Under the pieces are notes generated by a model that had not been told where the DNA came from, did no database searches, and worked only from the letters and a program-made list of their open reading frames with translations. Below, one piece after another: positions 54,850 through 64,000 of a stretch of DNA of 64,000 nucleotides. The position numbers and the translations under genes are program-made. The stretch is from Stentor roeselii (taxonomy: Eukaryota > Ciliophora > Heterotrichea > Heterotrichida > Stentoridae), in NCBI GenBank assembly GCA_006503475.1, contig RSEH01000058.1:62001-126000 (forward strand), in the 5' to 3' direction. Within the stretch, counting starts at the first letter, position 1. Every line of letters starts with the position of its first letter.

Positions 54850-55440
54850 TTAAGACTTGAGGAGGAATAGAAAAAGAACGAAAAAGACGAGAAGTAAGGA
54901 AGAAGTAAGGGCGAACTTTAAACAACAGGATTTTTTTTGTTGATTAGAGGCGCTGAATTCTTCGATTTGAAATTGCGCTTTTGAATTAAAATCCTTTGAA
55001 GAGTCAATTTCTGAATCGATTCGGTCTAAGGCCATGCCTTGAGCTTTAACAGTCTCTGAGCAGTCTTTAAAGATTTCGTTTATATCTCGCATTTTCTGAT
55101 GAATTCGAAAATGTTCTGCTGATGAATCTTGGATCACTTTATTTTCAAGAGAAGGAAAAGAAGAGAAAGATTTTTTAAGACTTTCCAAGTTTTGAGATTT
55201 TTCAAGTTCTTGTACAAGAAAGTTAAAATCAGCAGAAAGTCCTTGTTTTAAAGACTCTGGAACTAAAGAGTCTTTTTTTATCGAAAAGATCAAGTCTTCT
55301 GTCTCTTCACAAAGCAAATTCACCTCTTCAAAGCATTTTCTATTCCCCATCACCTGAATTCTTCTAAGATTTTCCCTAACAACTCTAATCTTTTTATCAC
55401 TTCCAGATAAAAAACTCTCCAAATTTTCCCCTTCGTCCAT
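54850..55440 (-). CDS. Syntaxin-like Qa-SNARE
   Basis: 196 residues. The C-terminal SNARE helix (about 115-170) has NEIFKDCSETVKAQGMALDRIDSEID, including the Q of the zero layer and the QGxxLDxID signature of syntaxins. A short hydrophilic stretch with two Cys precedes the tail anchor (LTSSLLLVFFVLFLFLL). The N-terminal Habc region is short. SNAREs drive membrane fusion; the compartment is not evident. Tight spacing: 12 nt to the repeat-protein stop, 2 nt between its ATG and the next gene's stop. Confidence 0.88.
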   Translation of the reverse strand: MDEGENLESFLSGSDKKIRVVRENLRRIQVMGNRKCFEEVNLLCEETEDLIFSIKKDSLVPESLKQGLSADFNFLVQELEKSQNLESLKKSFSSFPSLENKVIQDSSAEHFRIHQKMRDINEIFKDCSETVKAQGMALDRIDSEIDSSKDFNSKAQFQIEEFSASNQQKKSCCLKFALTSSLLLVFFVLFLFLLKS

Positions 55441-55442
55441 AA

Positions 55443-56168
55443 TTATTTACGTACAGCTTTAAAAATCCTTCTCTTCGGTGCTTTATTTTCTTCATCACAG
55501 TCCATCAACACATCAATCGACTCCCTCATCGGCGTTGTGCAGAGACTTTGCGCATTGACAGAGTAAAAACTTTGCACAGAGTAAAAACTTGAAAACCCTG
55601 AGTCCACTGAATAAAAACTGGAATCGTTCAAGTCCCCTACAGTCTCCAAATCATTCCCCTTGCCGACAGGCGTCGAGTTATAAGAACTCCAAAGATCAGG
55701 AGTCTCTTCTCTTCTCTCTCTGACGACAGGGCGACAAGGCATTTCTAAAGAGCTCCAAAAACGCTTTGAAGTCTTTAAAGACCCTGGCTCCCGAGGCTTT
55801 AACCATGCCCGGCCTGGTAGTTTTTCGCAGCTGTTAAAAATAAAGGACTTGTTTTCTTGACTTGTCAATTTTTTCACCGGAGTCAGGTCGTCGAAGGACT
55901 TTAAAAGATTTTCTTTGGGGATTGAATTTGTTTTCACTTTTAGCCGAGTGAATAAAGAACGCTTTTTAAGTGGGTGAAAATCTGGAGTTGATGGGGATTC
56001 AGAGGAGCATGGATAGAGAGAGGCGATTGGCGGTGAATGGCTTTTTTTTGGGCTTGAGGAAGAAGTTGAGGGACGTTGGAGGTTGAATAGAGAGGTTAAG
56101 GAGTTGCCGAAGCGACGACGGATTTCAGAGGATCGAGGGTTTAAGATCTTTAGCTTAAATTTTTCCAT
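55443..56168 (-). CDS. Disordered Ser/Pro-rich protein with FYSV repeats
   Basis: 241 residues, Ser-rich throughout. Near the C-terminus a short motif recurs: SSFYSVDSGF, SSFYSVQSF, FYSVNAQS. Several TP/SP sites (SPSTPDF, LTPVKK, STPVGKG) could be kinase targets. A basic tail (KRRIFKAVRK) ends the protein. No domain is recognised; it may be a regulatory or cell-cycle-linked protein, but this is only a style-based guess. Confidence 0.65.
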   Translation of the reverse strand: MEKFKLKILNPRSSEIRRRFGNSLTSLFNLQRPSTSSSSPKKSHSPPIASLYPCSSESPSTPDFHPLKKRSLFTRLKVKTNSIPKENLLKSFDDLTPVKKLTSQENKSFIFNSCEKLPGRAWLKPREPGSLKTSKRFWSSLEMPCRPVVRERREETPDLWSSYNSTPVGKGNDLETVGDLNDSSFYSVDSGFSSFYSVQSFYSVNAQSLCTTPMRESIDVLMDCDEENKAPKRRIFKAVRK

Positions 56169-56329
56169 TTTTGAATTTGGAATGAGCTAACTGAAACTAA
56201 TCCTTATCGGTGAGAAATTCCAATTACAGTAAAAATTACTCAAACCTCTATTTCCTTAATTCCTAAAATTTTCATCAACTCTACCAATTTTAACACATGC
56301 GATACCCATAAAAATTAAACCAAATCAAA

Positions 56330-57421
56330 CTATTTCTTAATATTCCCTTGAGAAAATTCATCATATTTCTTGTTTTTATTGAAATTTTCATGATTTCTGT
56401 ATCGATTATTTTTCTGACCTTTATTCGATTCATTAATAAATGAATTATTTTCACTGAAATTTTTCGATTCAATCATCGCAATTCTAGCTCCCTCCTGAGT
56501 ATCTTCCGGTTTTCGAGTCCTCTCAACACCTTCCTCAACTTTTTTCTCTTCAAAGCAGCTAACATCTCCAACCCTCACAAGTTCCAACTCTGCCTTTAAC
56601 TCTCCTTTATCAACAATCAAATCTTTTTCCCGAAAGACTTTTTTAATCCCTTCAATAAAAAAATTTTCCACTTCTAAAAAATCAAGTTCCTCATCATAAA
56701 CTTCAAAAGTTTGCATTAAACTCTCTAAAATAACTGAAGTTATTTCATAAAAAGCATGAAAATAAACTTTTTTGCTATAAGCCGAAGCTTTGGGTACTTC
56801 ATGAATTCGATAGTTCTGATCATTGCTAATCCGAGAGTCAAGAAAATGGCTAAAATCAGTTAAATTGTAGTTGTTGATGATCGGGTTTAGATGACTGCAC
56901 CTTTCAATCGACTCATTAAATTCCTCGAACTGTTTCTCAGCTTGTGAGACTCTTTCTTTCAAAACATTTAAAACTTCAATAGATTCTTTTTCATATCTTT
57001 CAATCCAACTTTCCACTTTTTTGAAGTTTTTCACAAGTTTTTCAGAGCCTTCTTGAATCTTAGAGTCAGTTTTAATCAGAAGTCTCGCAGCAGACTTTTT
57101 AACTTGCAGATCTTTTAAGTTGTTGACAAGTGTTTTTATTTTTTCTTGAAGATTTTTCACCCTGTTTTCGTATTTCTGGTCAATAGTCGGTTTCAAGACC
57201 TTGAAGATATTTTTCGCGTTTTTCGCATCATTTTCAATGACTGAGTGATTCGAGTGATCCTGAATGAAAGTTTCAATTGAAACAAGAGTTTTGCAGTCAA
57301 AGCAAAAGACTTGTAATAATTTCTTAGTCGATCCACAAAAGCCGAGTTGTTTGATGATATCAGTTTCTTCCTCAGTGAGTCTTGGCAGCTGAATATCAAT
57401 TGTATCTTTCGCCCTGAACAT
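56330..57421 (-). CDS. B-box-like/coiled-coil protein, 363 aa
   Basis: I start at MFRAKDTIDIQL, as the longer frame to 57565 would run into the divergent tetraspanin gene. LLQVFCFDCKTLVSIETFIQDHSNHS may form a small Cys/His zinc site of B-box kind. A coiled coil follows (about 85-200). The C-terminus is acidic then Asn/Lys-rich. It resembles the other B-box proteins of this window in plan; function unknown. Confidence 0.65.
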   Translation of the reverse strand: MFRAKDTIDIQLPRLTEEETDIIKQLGFCGSTKKLLQVFCFDCKTLVSIETFIQDHSNHSVIENDAKNAKNIFKVLKPTIDQKYENRVKNLQEKIKTLVNNLKDLQVKKSAARLLIKTDSKIQEGSEKLVKNFKKVESWIERYEKESIEVLNVLKERVSQAEKQFEEFNESIERCSHLNPIINNYNLTDFSHFLDSRISNDQNYRIHEVPKASAYSKKVYFHAFYEITSVILESLMQTFEVYDEELDFLEVENFFIEGIKKVFREKDLIVDKGELKAELELVRVGDVSCFEEKKVEEGVERTRKPEDTQEGARIAMIESKNFSENNSFINESNKGQKNNRYRNHENFNKNKKYDEFSQGNIKK

Positions 57422-57443
57422 TATAAGCCGCGTATCTTTATAT

Positions 57444-58289
57444 ATGAACAGAGTCAATACCTGTTGTAAGAAGCTCACATTCCCCAGAATTCGAATTATT
57501 TTATATCTTTTCGGAAGTGCTTTGTTGATTCTCGAGTTATTTATCCTAATCTCATCGATTTTCATGATTCAATCTGAATCTCACTGTGAAGTCGTTATTT
57601 ACGCTTTGGTCTGTTCTTTACTCTCAGTCTTTTTAGCTGCTGCTCAACTTTTCCTCTGCTGGGCAATCAAGGGCAATTTAAAACTTTGGAAGAAAATTTT
57701 AATCATTTTCGCATTGTTAGGATTTCTTGCTTTGGCATCGACTCAGGTCTACCTTGCAGCTCTTTTCCATTCTTACAGCTCTGAACTGATAAAAGAACTT
57801 AACGCTTGTGAGAAAAGTGAAGTCTTCGGTGAAGTTATTTGGACTTACAAAAAAATCTACACCCAATGTGAAGATTTCGAGAAATGTCCTTGTTTAGAGT
57901 CTTATTCCTGCGCAGGTGATTTAATCCCTGCTTTATTTGAGAAGTTTTCTTGCACTGGGCTTTGTGAAGTAGGATCGAAGCCATGTGATGACGACATCAG
58001 AAGTACCGTGTTAAAAACATCATCGATTTTTATAGTCTGCCACATTTTTTGCTTCATTTTTTACTTACTTTGTTTTAGCTTTACCTGTTGTTTAGTGAAA
58101 AAAAAGCTAAAGTCCTTATGGAACGAGTTGAATTCAAGTAAATTTAACAACTCTTGGCATGTGCAAGAAAAAACAATAGCAAATCTCGAAGGAATCTCAG
58201 TTCAACTCGAATCTCAACTACCAGGGCACTTTCCAGACATGAGTTCAATTCGTCGTCAGAGTTTTTTAAGTCAAGATTCCGTTAATTGA
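57444..58289 (+). CDS. Tetraspanin-like four-helix membrane protein
   Basis: 281 residues. Hydrophobic helices lie at about 17-42, 48-75, 85-108 and 193-217. Between helices 3 and 4 is a Cys-rich loop (CEDFEKCPCLESYSC...CTGLC...CDDD), the position of the large extracellular loop of tetraspanins. The canonical CCG motif is missing, so this is a divergent or convergent member. The tail is cytosolic and polar. The stop is TGA; it overlaps the convergent gene by 8 nt. Confidence 0.75.
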   Translation: MNRVNTCCKKLTFPRIRIILYLFGSALLILELFILISSIFMIQSESHCEVVIYALVCSLLSVFLAAAQLFLCWAIKGNLKLWKKILIIFALLGFLALASTQVYLAALFHSYSSELIKELNACEKSEVFGEVIWTYKKIYTQCEDFEKCPCLESYSCAGDLIPALFEKFSCTGLCEVGSKPCDDDIRSTVLKTSSIFIVCHIFCFIFYLLCFSFTCCLVKKKLKSLWNELNSSKFNNSWHVQEKTIANLEGISVQLESQLPGHFPDMSSIRRQSFLSQDSVN

Positions 58290-59250
58290 AGTTTAAGCTA
58301 TGGTTAGGTAAAAAACTTAGATGCTTACTCGACGACCTTAAAGCTGCCTCAGGAGAGTCTTCTTCAAGACTCACTCGACTTTTATATCTTTTTATCTTGC
58401 GAAGAGCTGTTTGGACCTTGATCTCGAGTTCGTCTTTTTCAAGTCGGCTGAGGAGAGGTTACAGGGCCTGGATCTCTTTTTTGTAGTAATAAGCGTCACG
58501 AAGTAAAGCGTTTATCGCGCTTTTTAACTTTGTGGTAGAGTCTTGAGCGTTGGGAGTGGAAGTGTTTGTTATTATCCAAAGACTTTCTTCTAAAGTTTGG
58601 ATCTTGTTGTTTACTTCTGCGTATCTTTGCTTTGCGTTTTCACTGTTTTTTTGAAGTTTCGTGTTTTCTTCTGAAAGGTTTTTTATTTTTTCTCGGAGTT
58701 CTCGAAGCTCGTGCTCGGATTGTTGTGATCGCTTCATTAGATGGGTGTAATTGTTTTTTAAACTTGCGGTTTCGAGGTTTTTACGCTCGAATAAACGGCT
58801 TTTTACACCTAGTTCTACCTCGATTGCTGAGGTTTTTAGAAGGGTTTTTGTCATTTCTTGGATTAGTTTGATTAGGTCGCTGGCTTCTTTTTCCGAGAAT
58901 CCCGAGAAAAACTCAGCTTTTTTAATAATCCTCTCTAATATTTCACTTCTCAATTGTAACTTTTTTAAAGTTTCCTGTTGTTGAATAATAATCTGATTCA
59001 AGCTCTCAGACTGAATAATATCAATTCCCTCATTATTTTCCCTAATAATTTTTTTAGGTCTGAAAACAGGTTTAGTTCTCAGATCAGCTTGACTCAACTC
59101 ATGTTTAATGACCTTCGGCGTAGGTGGCGATATAATCAAAGGTTTTGAAGCAGTGACACTCGAGTTCAATTTAAATTTTCTCGGTTTTTTCCTAATATTC
59201 ATAGTAATCAAAAGACTATTGTTAAGACACTGAATAAGTTTTTCTTCCAT
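58282..59250 (-). CDS. Coiled-coil protein, 317 aa (one intron)
   Basis: A 15-nt intron at 58448-58462 hides a TAA; beyond it 59 more codons follow (EKDELEIKVQTALRKIKR..., ending HSLNFN). A basic, Pro/Thr-rich N-terminus precedes a coiled coil (about 80-280). An in-frame ATG at codon 17 is an alternative start. The 3' end overlaps the tetraspanin gene by 8 nt. No family is recognised. Confidence 0.75.
58448..58462 (-). other. 15-nt intron lacking the usual A at position 10
   Basis: GTAACCTCTCCTCAG on the minus strand, phase 2 within a Leu codon. Removal extends the coding frame by 59 codons. Position 10 is C, unlike the other introns in the window; the tract is pyrimidine-rich. Confidence 0.7.
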
Positions 59251-59262
59251 TTATTAACAATT

Positions 59263-60171
59263 CTAATGTTTTTTTCTAAGTCTTTTCCTTTCAAGTTCCT
59301 CTTCACGTAAGTCTTCCATTCTTCCAATCTTTGCACTTCTCCTGTCCTCAAACAAGACCTGAGCCGCAGAAGCTTCCATATCACGAGTGGACTGCCTGTC
59401 AATATCTTTATACCTGCTAGGGTCGAAGCCAGTGATTTTTCTAACCAAATTCTTAGTTTTTTCATATTCATCATCAGAAACAATAAAAGAATCCTCTTCA
59501 GACCCGTAGTCAGACAGTTCAGAAGCTTCAGAGGCTTCAAAGTCTTCGTTTTTTCTGTAAAACCTTTCAGGGGCTTCGTCCGTCACTGGAAGACGCTTTA
59601 GAGGAAGTTTTAATTTAGATTTTTTTGAGTTTTGACGAAGGTGGAAGTCTTTTGGGTGCTCTTTCGAGCACCTTGCACACCAAATCAATGGACCTTGAAG
59701 AAGACCCTGGCCTCGAAGTTTTCCTTTTTTTTCAGGATTTTTTGACTTTTTTGGCTTTATCAGGTGGTTGACTAGGGCACGGGAATCTTCTGTTAAAGGC
59801 TTCGATTTTTCTGGAAATTCTGCATGTTTAGGGATTTTCTTTGGAATCTCGGGAAGATGTTCGGGAAATATGTCGTCTCTTGACTTACCTGAGTCGTCTT
59901 TTATGTAACTTGCGTAATTTCTGGAAAATTCTAATTGTTTTAAGTAGAGGTCGTTTGAGAGCTTTGATTTTGGCTTAGGTGCTGAGGGTTCTGATGGGGG
60001 TTTTACTTGGCTTGGAAAAGTTCGAGAAAGACTAGACTGGATTTTGACACTTTTAGGTTTTGGTGCCTTTTTCAGAAACTTCGCGAAACTCGAAGGTAAT
60101 TCTTTTTCTTTAGGCACTTCTCGCGGGTTAAGCTTTTGAAGACCTTCAGCAGATCGTGAGATGATGTCCAT
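59263..60171 (-). CDS. SPT2: SPT2-domain chromatin protein
   Basis: 302 residues from MDIISRS (the frame upstream begins at TTG). The C-terminal part has the SPT2 signature: acidic SDYGSEEDSFIVSDDEYEK, then GFDPSRYKDIDR, then DMEASAAQVLFEDRRSAKIG. SPT2 binds H3-H4 and assists histone handling during transcription. The middle carries CARCSKEH, a possible short zinc ligand set. The N-terminus is basic and disordered. Start choice and family are well supported. Confidence 0.88.
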   Translation of the reverse strand: MDIISRSAEGLQKLNPREVPKEKELPSSFAKFLKKAPKPKSVKIQSSLSRTFPSQVKPPSEPSAPKPKSKLSNDLYLKQLEFSRNYASYIKDDSGKSRDDIFPEHLPEIPKKIPKHAEFPEKSKPLTEDSRALVNHLIKPKKSKNPEKKGKLRGQGLLQGPLIWCARCSKEHPKDFHLRQNSKKSKLKLPLKRLPVTDEAPERFYRKNEDFEASEASELSDYGSEEDSFIVSDDEYEKTKNLVRKITGFDPSRYKDIDRQSTRDMEASAAQVLFEDRRSAKIGRMEDLREEELERKRLRKKH

Positions 60172-60274
60172 ATTTATAGAATAATCCAAAGACCTCCTTT
60201 GAAATAAATTCTAAGTGATAATAAAAGCTATAAAATAAATCTTAACACCCTATATAAAAATTCTTTAATAATAA

Positions 60275-61837
60275 ATGAAATATAGCTATAAAGTCCTAAA
60301 AAGCAAAGAAATTGAAACTTTAAATGCTTTTTTTTCATTCAATCCTGACAATTTCAATCTGAAATCTCGCATTTCGAACCTTCTAGAATTCATTCCATTT
60401 ATCAAACTTCCATCAAGTCCATCCAACCTACAGGAGATTTTTTGGGTGTTACTCAAAAAATTAAACTTTATACCCACAAACGAGGAAGACTCTAAAGCTC
60501 AAGAAGTCAAAAACGATATTCCTGAAAATTTAGAAGAACTTGTAAGAGAAATAGAAAAAATAATCATTGAAAATGCAATTCAAGACATGCAGCTAACTGA
60601 TGAATACCTGGAAAATTTGTTTGTTAGAACTAAAGATTCTTATTTGATTATTCCTTCGCTTTTTGAACAGTTAAAAGTAGCTTTAAATGAGTTTTTGAAT
60701 GATTCGATCTGTGATCCTAGAGGGCTTAGCTCTGTTGATAGACTTTGGGAATGTGCTGAAAAATTCTTTAAGAGATTTTTAGCTGTTAGTGACTGCTTGT
60801 TTCTGAGGAATTTCATGAAATGGAATTTTAATGAATTGGATTTGACTCAGGGATTCATTCAAAATGCGGAATTTGTTGAGTATGTTTCAGTTGTTTTTAA
60901 AGATGCGAAAAATTATCGGTTTTTCATGAAGGCTTCTTTGAATTACACTAAATTTAAACCTTTTTTGATTAAAAATTCTGATAGAAAAAGGTTTTTTAAT
61001 TTAAAATTGACTTTGACACATAGTCGGATTTCGTTAAGTGACTTTGAACATGGGAAGGTGTATAATGAATATTATATTTCTCCTGAAGGTATTTTGGAAA
61101 GTAATGAAATTCCGAGAGGTGTTTCTGGCTTTGTAACCATTGGAAGCAACCTAAACTGTGACATAATCCTCCACGAGTCAGTCCAAACTTCAAGCAACCT
61201 AAACGCAGTGATAATTTGGAAGAACTACAACTATCACATAATCGACCTAACCAGAGGATTCAGCGTGAGCAAGAAACTAAAACATAACAAATTCTACCCT
61301 TTAACAGCCGAAACAGTAGTCGTCCTCTGCACAGACCACACGATTCGAGTGAAAAAAATAGAAAACGAGATAAAAGAAGATCCAAATTCTCCCCTCAAAA
61401 AACAAATTCTCTCAAAATTAACATTCGAGTTCATAACAGGTCGTTATTCATTCCCAATAGATGGAATTACATCAGAGTACATTTTTGAAACTTCAAACAA
61501 AACCAGTGTTAACAATCAAATGATCTTTACGATTGGAAAAGGAGGACAAGAAAGTCCTGCGGACTTTCTGATTTCATTTGACCCGAAGATATCAAGGAAA
61601 CAATTATGTGTTATTTTTAATGACGAGACTAAACAGTGGTCGCTTTTTGATTTTGATTCAAAGAATGGGAACTGGATAACTCTTAACAGCTTTATTGAAT
61701 TCAGTTCAAAAAGAACACGAAGACCTCATCAAATCCTCAGCGACTTCGAAGTATCAAGTGAGAACTGGAATGATTTTGAAACGATAAGAATCCGAGAGTT
61801 CACTTTTTTCATATCTCCCACTTCTTACAACAACTAA
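60275..61837 (+). CDS. Two-FHA-domain protein A
   Basis: 520 residues. A helical N-terminal half (about 1-240) is followed by two FHA-like beta folds. The first starts at GFVTIGSNLNCDIIL. The second, TIGKGGQESPADFLISFDPKISRKQLCVI then FDFDSKNGNWI, has the FHA core G-x-G, S-R/K and N-G. FHA domains bind phospho-threonine. It is paralogous to the next gene. Function unknown. Confidence 0.8.
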   Translation: MKYSYKVLKSKEIETLNAFFSFNPDNFNLKSRISNLLEFIPFIKLPSSPSNLQEIFWVLLKKLNFIPTNEEDSKAQEVKNDIPENLEELVREIEKIIIENAIQDMQLTDEYLENLFVRTKDSYLIIPSLFEQLKVALNEFLNDSICDPRGLSSVDRLWECAEKFFKRFLAVSDCLFLRNFMKWNFNELDLTQGFIQNAEFVEYVSVVFKDAKNYRFFMKASLNYTKFKPFLIKNSDRKRFFNLKLTLTHSRISLSDFEHGKVYNEYYISPEGILESNEIPRGVSGFVTIGSNLNCDIILHESVQTSSNLNAVIIWKNYNYHIIDLTRGFSVSKKLKHNKFYPLTAETVVVLCTDHTIRVKKIENEIKEDPNSPLKKQILSKLTFEFITGRYSFPIDGITSEYIFETSNKTSVNNQMIFTIGKGGQESPADFLISFDPKISRKQLCVIFNDETKQWSLFDFDSKNGNWITLNSFIEFSSKRTRRPHQILSDFEVSSENWNDFETIRIREFTFFISPTSYNN

Positions 61838-61850
61838 TAATCAATTATAA

Positions 61851-63392
61851 ATGGACTGTGATATCAGGGTTATAAAAAAAAATATCAAGCATCAACTCGA
61901 GCTCCATGAAATAAAATATCCATCTAAAGACTACCCAGAAGCTGACATAATCAGAAACCGCATAAGAAACATCTCTTCAAAACTCACAATTCTACAAAAA
62001 TTCTCCCCTTCTCCAGATTTCTTTAAAACATGCACAGAATTATTTGATTCCATAAAAAAACTCCCGAAACCGACTGAATCAGAGAAAACAAACAATTCAG
62101 AAGCTTTATTAAAGAAACTTATTCGAGTTGAGGAGAAATTGATTCAGGTCTTTTTGATTGGCCATCAAATTAATGAAGAAGAGTTCGAGAATGTTCTTTA
62201 CATGATAAGTCAAACTGACTCTAGACTTGACTTGACTGGAAAAATGAGACTGGTCTATGAAAATCATGTTTTTAACCTAGCGATGAATTTGACTTTTATT
62301 CAAGCTTGGGAATTGTATTTGTTTCCCTTTTGTGTGCAGCTTTTTAAGTTTCATGATTTGGAATTTATTCGGAACTTCAGCAGAGTGCGAATCACTCCGA
62401 ATAACAGAGAAACTGATATTGTTCAAAGAAGTGATGTTGTCGATTTGACGATACTTTTCATTGAAAACTCGAAAAATTACAAGTTTTTCTTAGAAGCCTG
62501 TCAGGCTTATTCAAGTCGAAATCGAGTTCGAGTGGAAGAGACTGTTAAAGTGAAGCCATATGAAATTAAAATGGTTTTCACTAAGTATCTAGAGAAACCA
62601 GCAGAAAATACTTCAGATAAGTTAGAACGTGAGGATTATTTTGTTATTTCTAATAAGGGACTTATTAGAAAAAAAGAACAGGAAATTTTTAAAGGCCGTG
62701 AAGATGGATTTGTTACGATAGGAAATCATTGCTTTGCTGATATAAGACTCCCTGTTCTTAAAAAATCTGCAGTTGTTTTATTGGCTGTTATCTTCTGGCG
62801 CAACTCGAATTATTATATACAAGATGTTTGTAGAGATCATTCAGTTATAAGAAAGTTGAAAATGCGGAAAAAGTATGATCTTAGGCCTGAAATGGTTTTT
62901 ATTCTTTCAAGGCAACATTATCTTAGGATGATCAACACTCGAGATGGACCGATTATGGGAAGAGCTCATTCAACTCTTTCATTTGAATTTATTAAAGGAC
63001 CCTTCTCGGAGGTCATGGGTGATAGTCCGTTGTGCAGGGTCAAGTACTTTAAAACTGAGAATAAAAATCCTGAGGATAATGAAAATTATTTCGTTTTGGG
63101 TAAAGGTGGTCAAGGATTTGAGACGGATTTTCTCATTTCTTTTGATAAAACTATATCAAAAAGACATATGGTTGTCAGCTATTCTAGACAAGATAACAAG
63201 TGGACAGTTTGTGACTATGATTCTAAAAACGGGAACTATTTATTAATAAAAGACTATCCACAAATCATCAACATGCAGCAGTCTTATGCGAAATTACTTC
63301 TTCCTGACTACTCAGAACAGAACAAAAATGCCGAAACTTACGAAACTATGGCTATTCAAGATCTATGCTTTTTTATCCAACCCCAAACCTAA
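61851..63392 (+). CDS. Two-FHA-domain protein B
   Basis: 513 residues, same plan as the previous gene: helical N-half, first fold at GFVTIGNHCFADIRLP, second at VLGKGGQGFETDFLISFDKTISKRHMVV then CDYDSKNGNYL. The second module has the canonical S-K-R-H and NG residues. The first has lost them, as in protein A. The two genes are a tandem duplicate pair, 13 nt apart. A phosphopeptide-binding scaffold role is inferred. Confidence 0.8.
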   Translation: MDCDIRVIKKNIKHQLELHEIKYPSKDYPEADIIRNRIRNISSKLTILQKFSPSPDFFKTCTELFDSIKKLPKPTESEKTNNSEALLKKLIRVEEKLIQVFLIGHQINEEEFENVLYMISQTDSRLDLTGKMRLVYENHVFNLAMNLTFIQAWELYLFPFCVQLFKFHDLEFIRNFSRVRITPNNRETDIVQRSDVVDLTILFIENSKNYKFFLEACQAYSSRNRVRVEETVKVKPYEIKMVFTKYLEKPAENTSDKLEREDYFVISNKGLIRKKEQEIFKGREDGFVTIGNHCFADIRLPVLKKSAVVLLAVIFWRNSNYYIQDVCRDHSVIRKLKMRKKYDLRPEMVFILSRQHYLRMINTRDGPIMGRAHSTLSFEFIKGPFSEVMGDSPLCRVKYFKTENKNPEDNENYFVLGKGGQGFETDFLISFDKTISKRHMVVSYSRQDNKWTVCDYDSKNGNYLLIKDYPQIINMQQSYAKLLLPDYSEQNKNAETYETMAIQDLCFFIQPQT

Positions 63393-63439
63393 TGATTTCT
63401 AGTTAATTCTTCTAACCCCCTAAATATGAATAAATTCAA

Positions 63440-63838
63440 ATGAGCTTCGAAAATATTCCTTCAGAAGATCAAGGCAAAAACAACACAGAAACTCCTTTAA
63501 AGGTGGAAAAACTCATCTTTATCGCTGGAAAGTACAGATTAGTCCCCATGACCATCAATGAAGCTATTTCTCAGAGTGCCAAAAGGGTTAAAATATTACC
63601 AAATGGGAAAAGAATCTTGGATACCACAAATTTTCAGGAAAAGGTTAAAAGGATCTTTCACACTGAAGTTAAAATCAGTGCAAAGGAAAATGATCTTTCA
63701 GATATACGAGGAAAAAATTTACTTTCGGAAATTACTGAAGCTGGGAAAGAATTTCAAAGGGAGGATTTGGTTAAGAGTGTTAAAAGGAAAGTCCCTAAGA
63801 CTTGTGTCAAGAGAGGGAAAAAAGTAAAGGATTTTTAG
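63440..63838 (+). CDS. Small basic protein of unknown function, 132 aa
   Basis: LKVEKLIFIAGKYRLVPMTINEAISQSAKRV then KILPNGKRILDTTNFQEKVKRIF, ending in a Lys-rich tail (KRKVPKTCVKRGKKVKDF). No family is recognised. A five-codon uORF (ATG at 63426) ends in TGA that overlaps the real ATG as ATGA, if the transcript is long enough to include it. Confidence 0.6.
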   Translation: MSFENIPSEDQGKNNTETPLKVEKLIFIAGKYRLVPMTINEAISQSAKRVKILPNGKRILDTTNFQEKVKRIFHTEVKISAKENDLSDIRGKNLLSEITEAGKEFQREDLVKSVKRKVPKTCVKRGKKVKDF

Positions 63839-64000
63839 AGGTAAGTTAATATTGGAATTGTAGTTTAGGTTTGAAGATATTTAGGATTAGTAGTTTGGAT
63901 ATAGAATTGTGTTAAGTTGTAATGCGAAAATATCAAAGTTTTATTATTTATGAAATTTGGTGTAAAGTATAATCAATTATTTATTCTGTAAATTGACCTG
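63839..64000. other. Right edge, no gene seen
   Basis: 162 nt of G/T-rich 3' flank, no ORF, no telomeric repeat. Confidence 0.5.

Noticed and set aside
57422-57565. Longer start for the minus gene at 56330
   Set aside because: It would overlap the tetraspanin-like gene; the later ATG follows an AT-rich spacer.

Overview
The window looks like a macronuclear contig of a heterotrich ciliate, most likely Stentor. Three things point there. Genes are packed almost end to end: stop-to-start distances of 1-30 nt are common and several 3' ends overlap. TAA, TAG and TGA all act as stops, which argues against Blepharisma-type recoding. Splitting of conserved proteins is repaired by removing 15-nt GT...AG introns, a heterotrich hallmark. 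DNA is AT-rich, and many start codons are preceded by A/T runs such as AATAA or ATAAAT. I saw no tRNA, rRNA, CRISPR, insertion sequence or telomere.

Layout: 1-82 holds the start of a 14-3-3-like gene leaving the left edge. 586-13067: a DHTKD1-type 2-oxo acid dehydrogenase E1, coiled-coil and zinc-binding proteins, a pair of EF-hand genes (one a half-size copy), PPIL2 and a class II HDAC. 13192-20906: GGQ release factor, SANT protein, Maf pyrophosphatase, AP-3 sigma, GNAT and RING proteins. 21226-32670: C2-like protein, an AMPK/SNF1-type kinase whose start codon is split by an intron, ZZ protein, SEM1, TBCA, aquaporin. 33507-46797: histidine phosphatase, CFAP144-like axonemal protein, transmembrane RING ligase, dynein roadblock light chain, large coiled coils and a WD40 protein rebuilt from three exons. 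46850-64000: retinoblastoma-like protein, FtsJ methyltransferase, a 1402-residue protein with about 36 exact 25-residue repeats, syntaxin, tetraspanin-like protein, SPT2 and two tandem FHA paralogues.

There is no operon logic; neighbours are functionally mixed. A theme is cytoskeleton and cilia (TBCA, DYNLRB, CFAP144, several coiled coils), plus chromatin/cell cycle (RB, HDAC, SPT2) and membrane traffic (AP-3, syntaxin). Ten introns in seven genes can be shown from reading-frame repair; nine are 15 nt and one appears to be 14 nt. The least explained items are the 25-residue repeat protein, the split start codon, a GC-rich hairpin before PPIL2, and abrupt switches of strand composition inside single genes.
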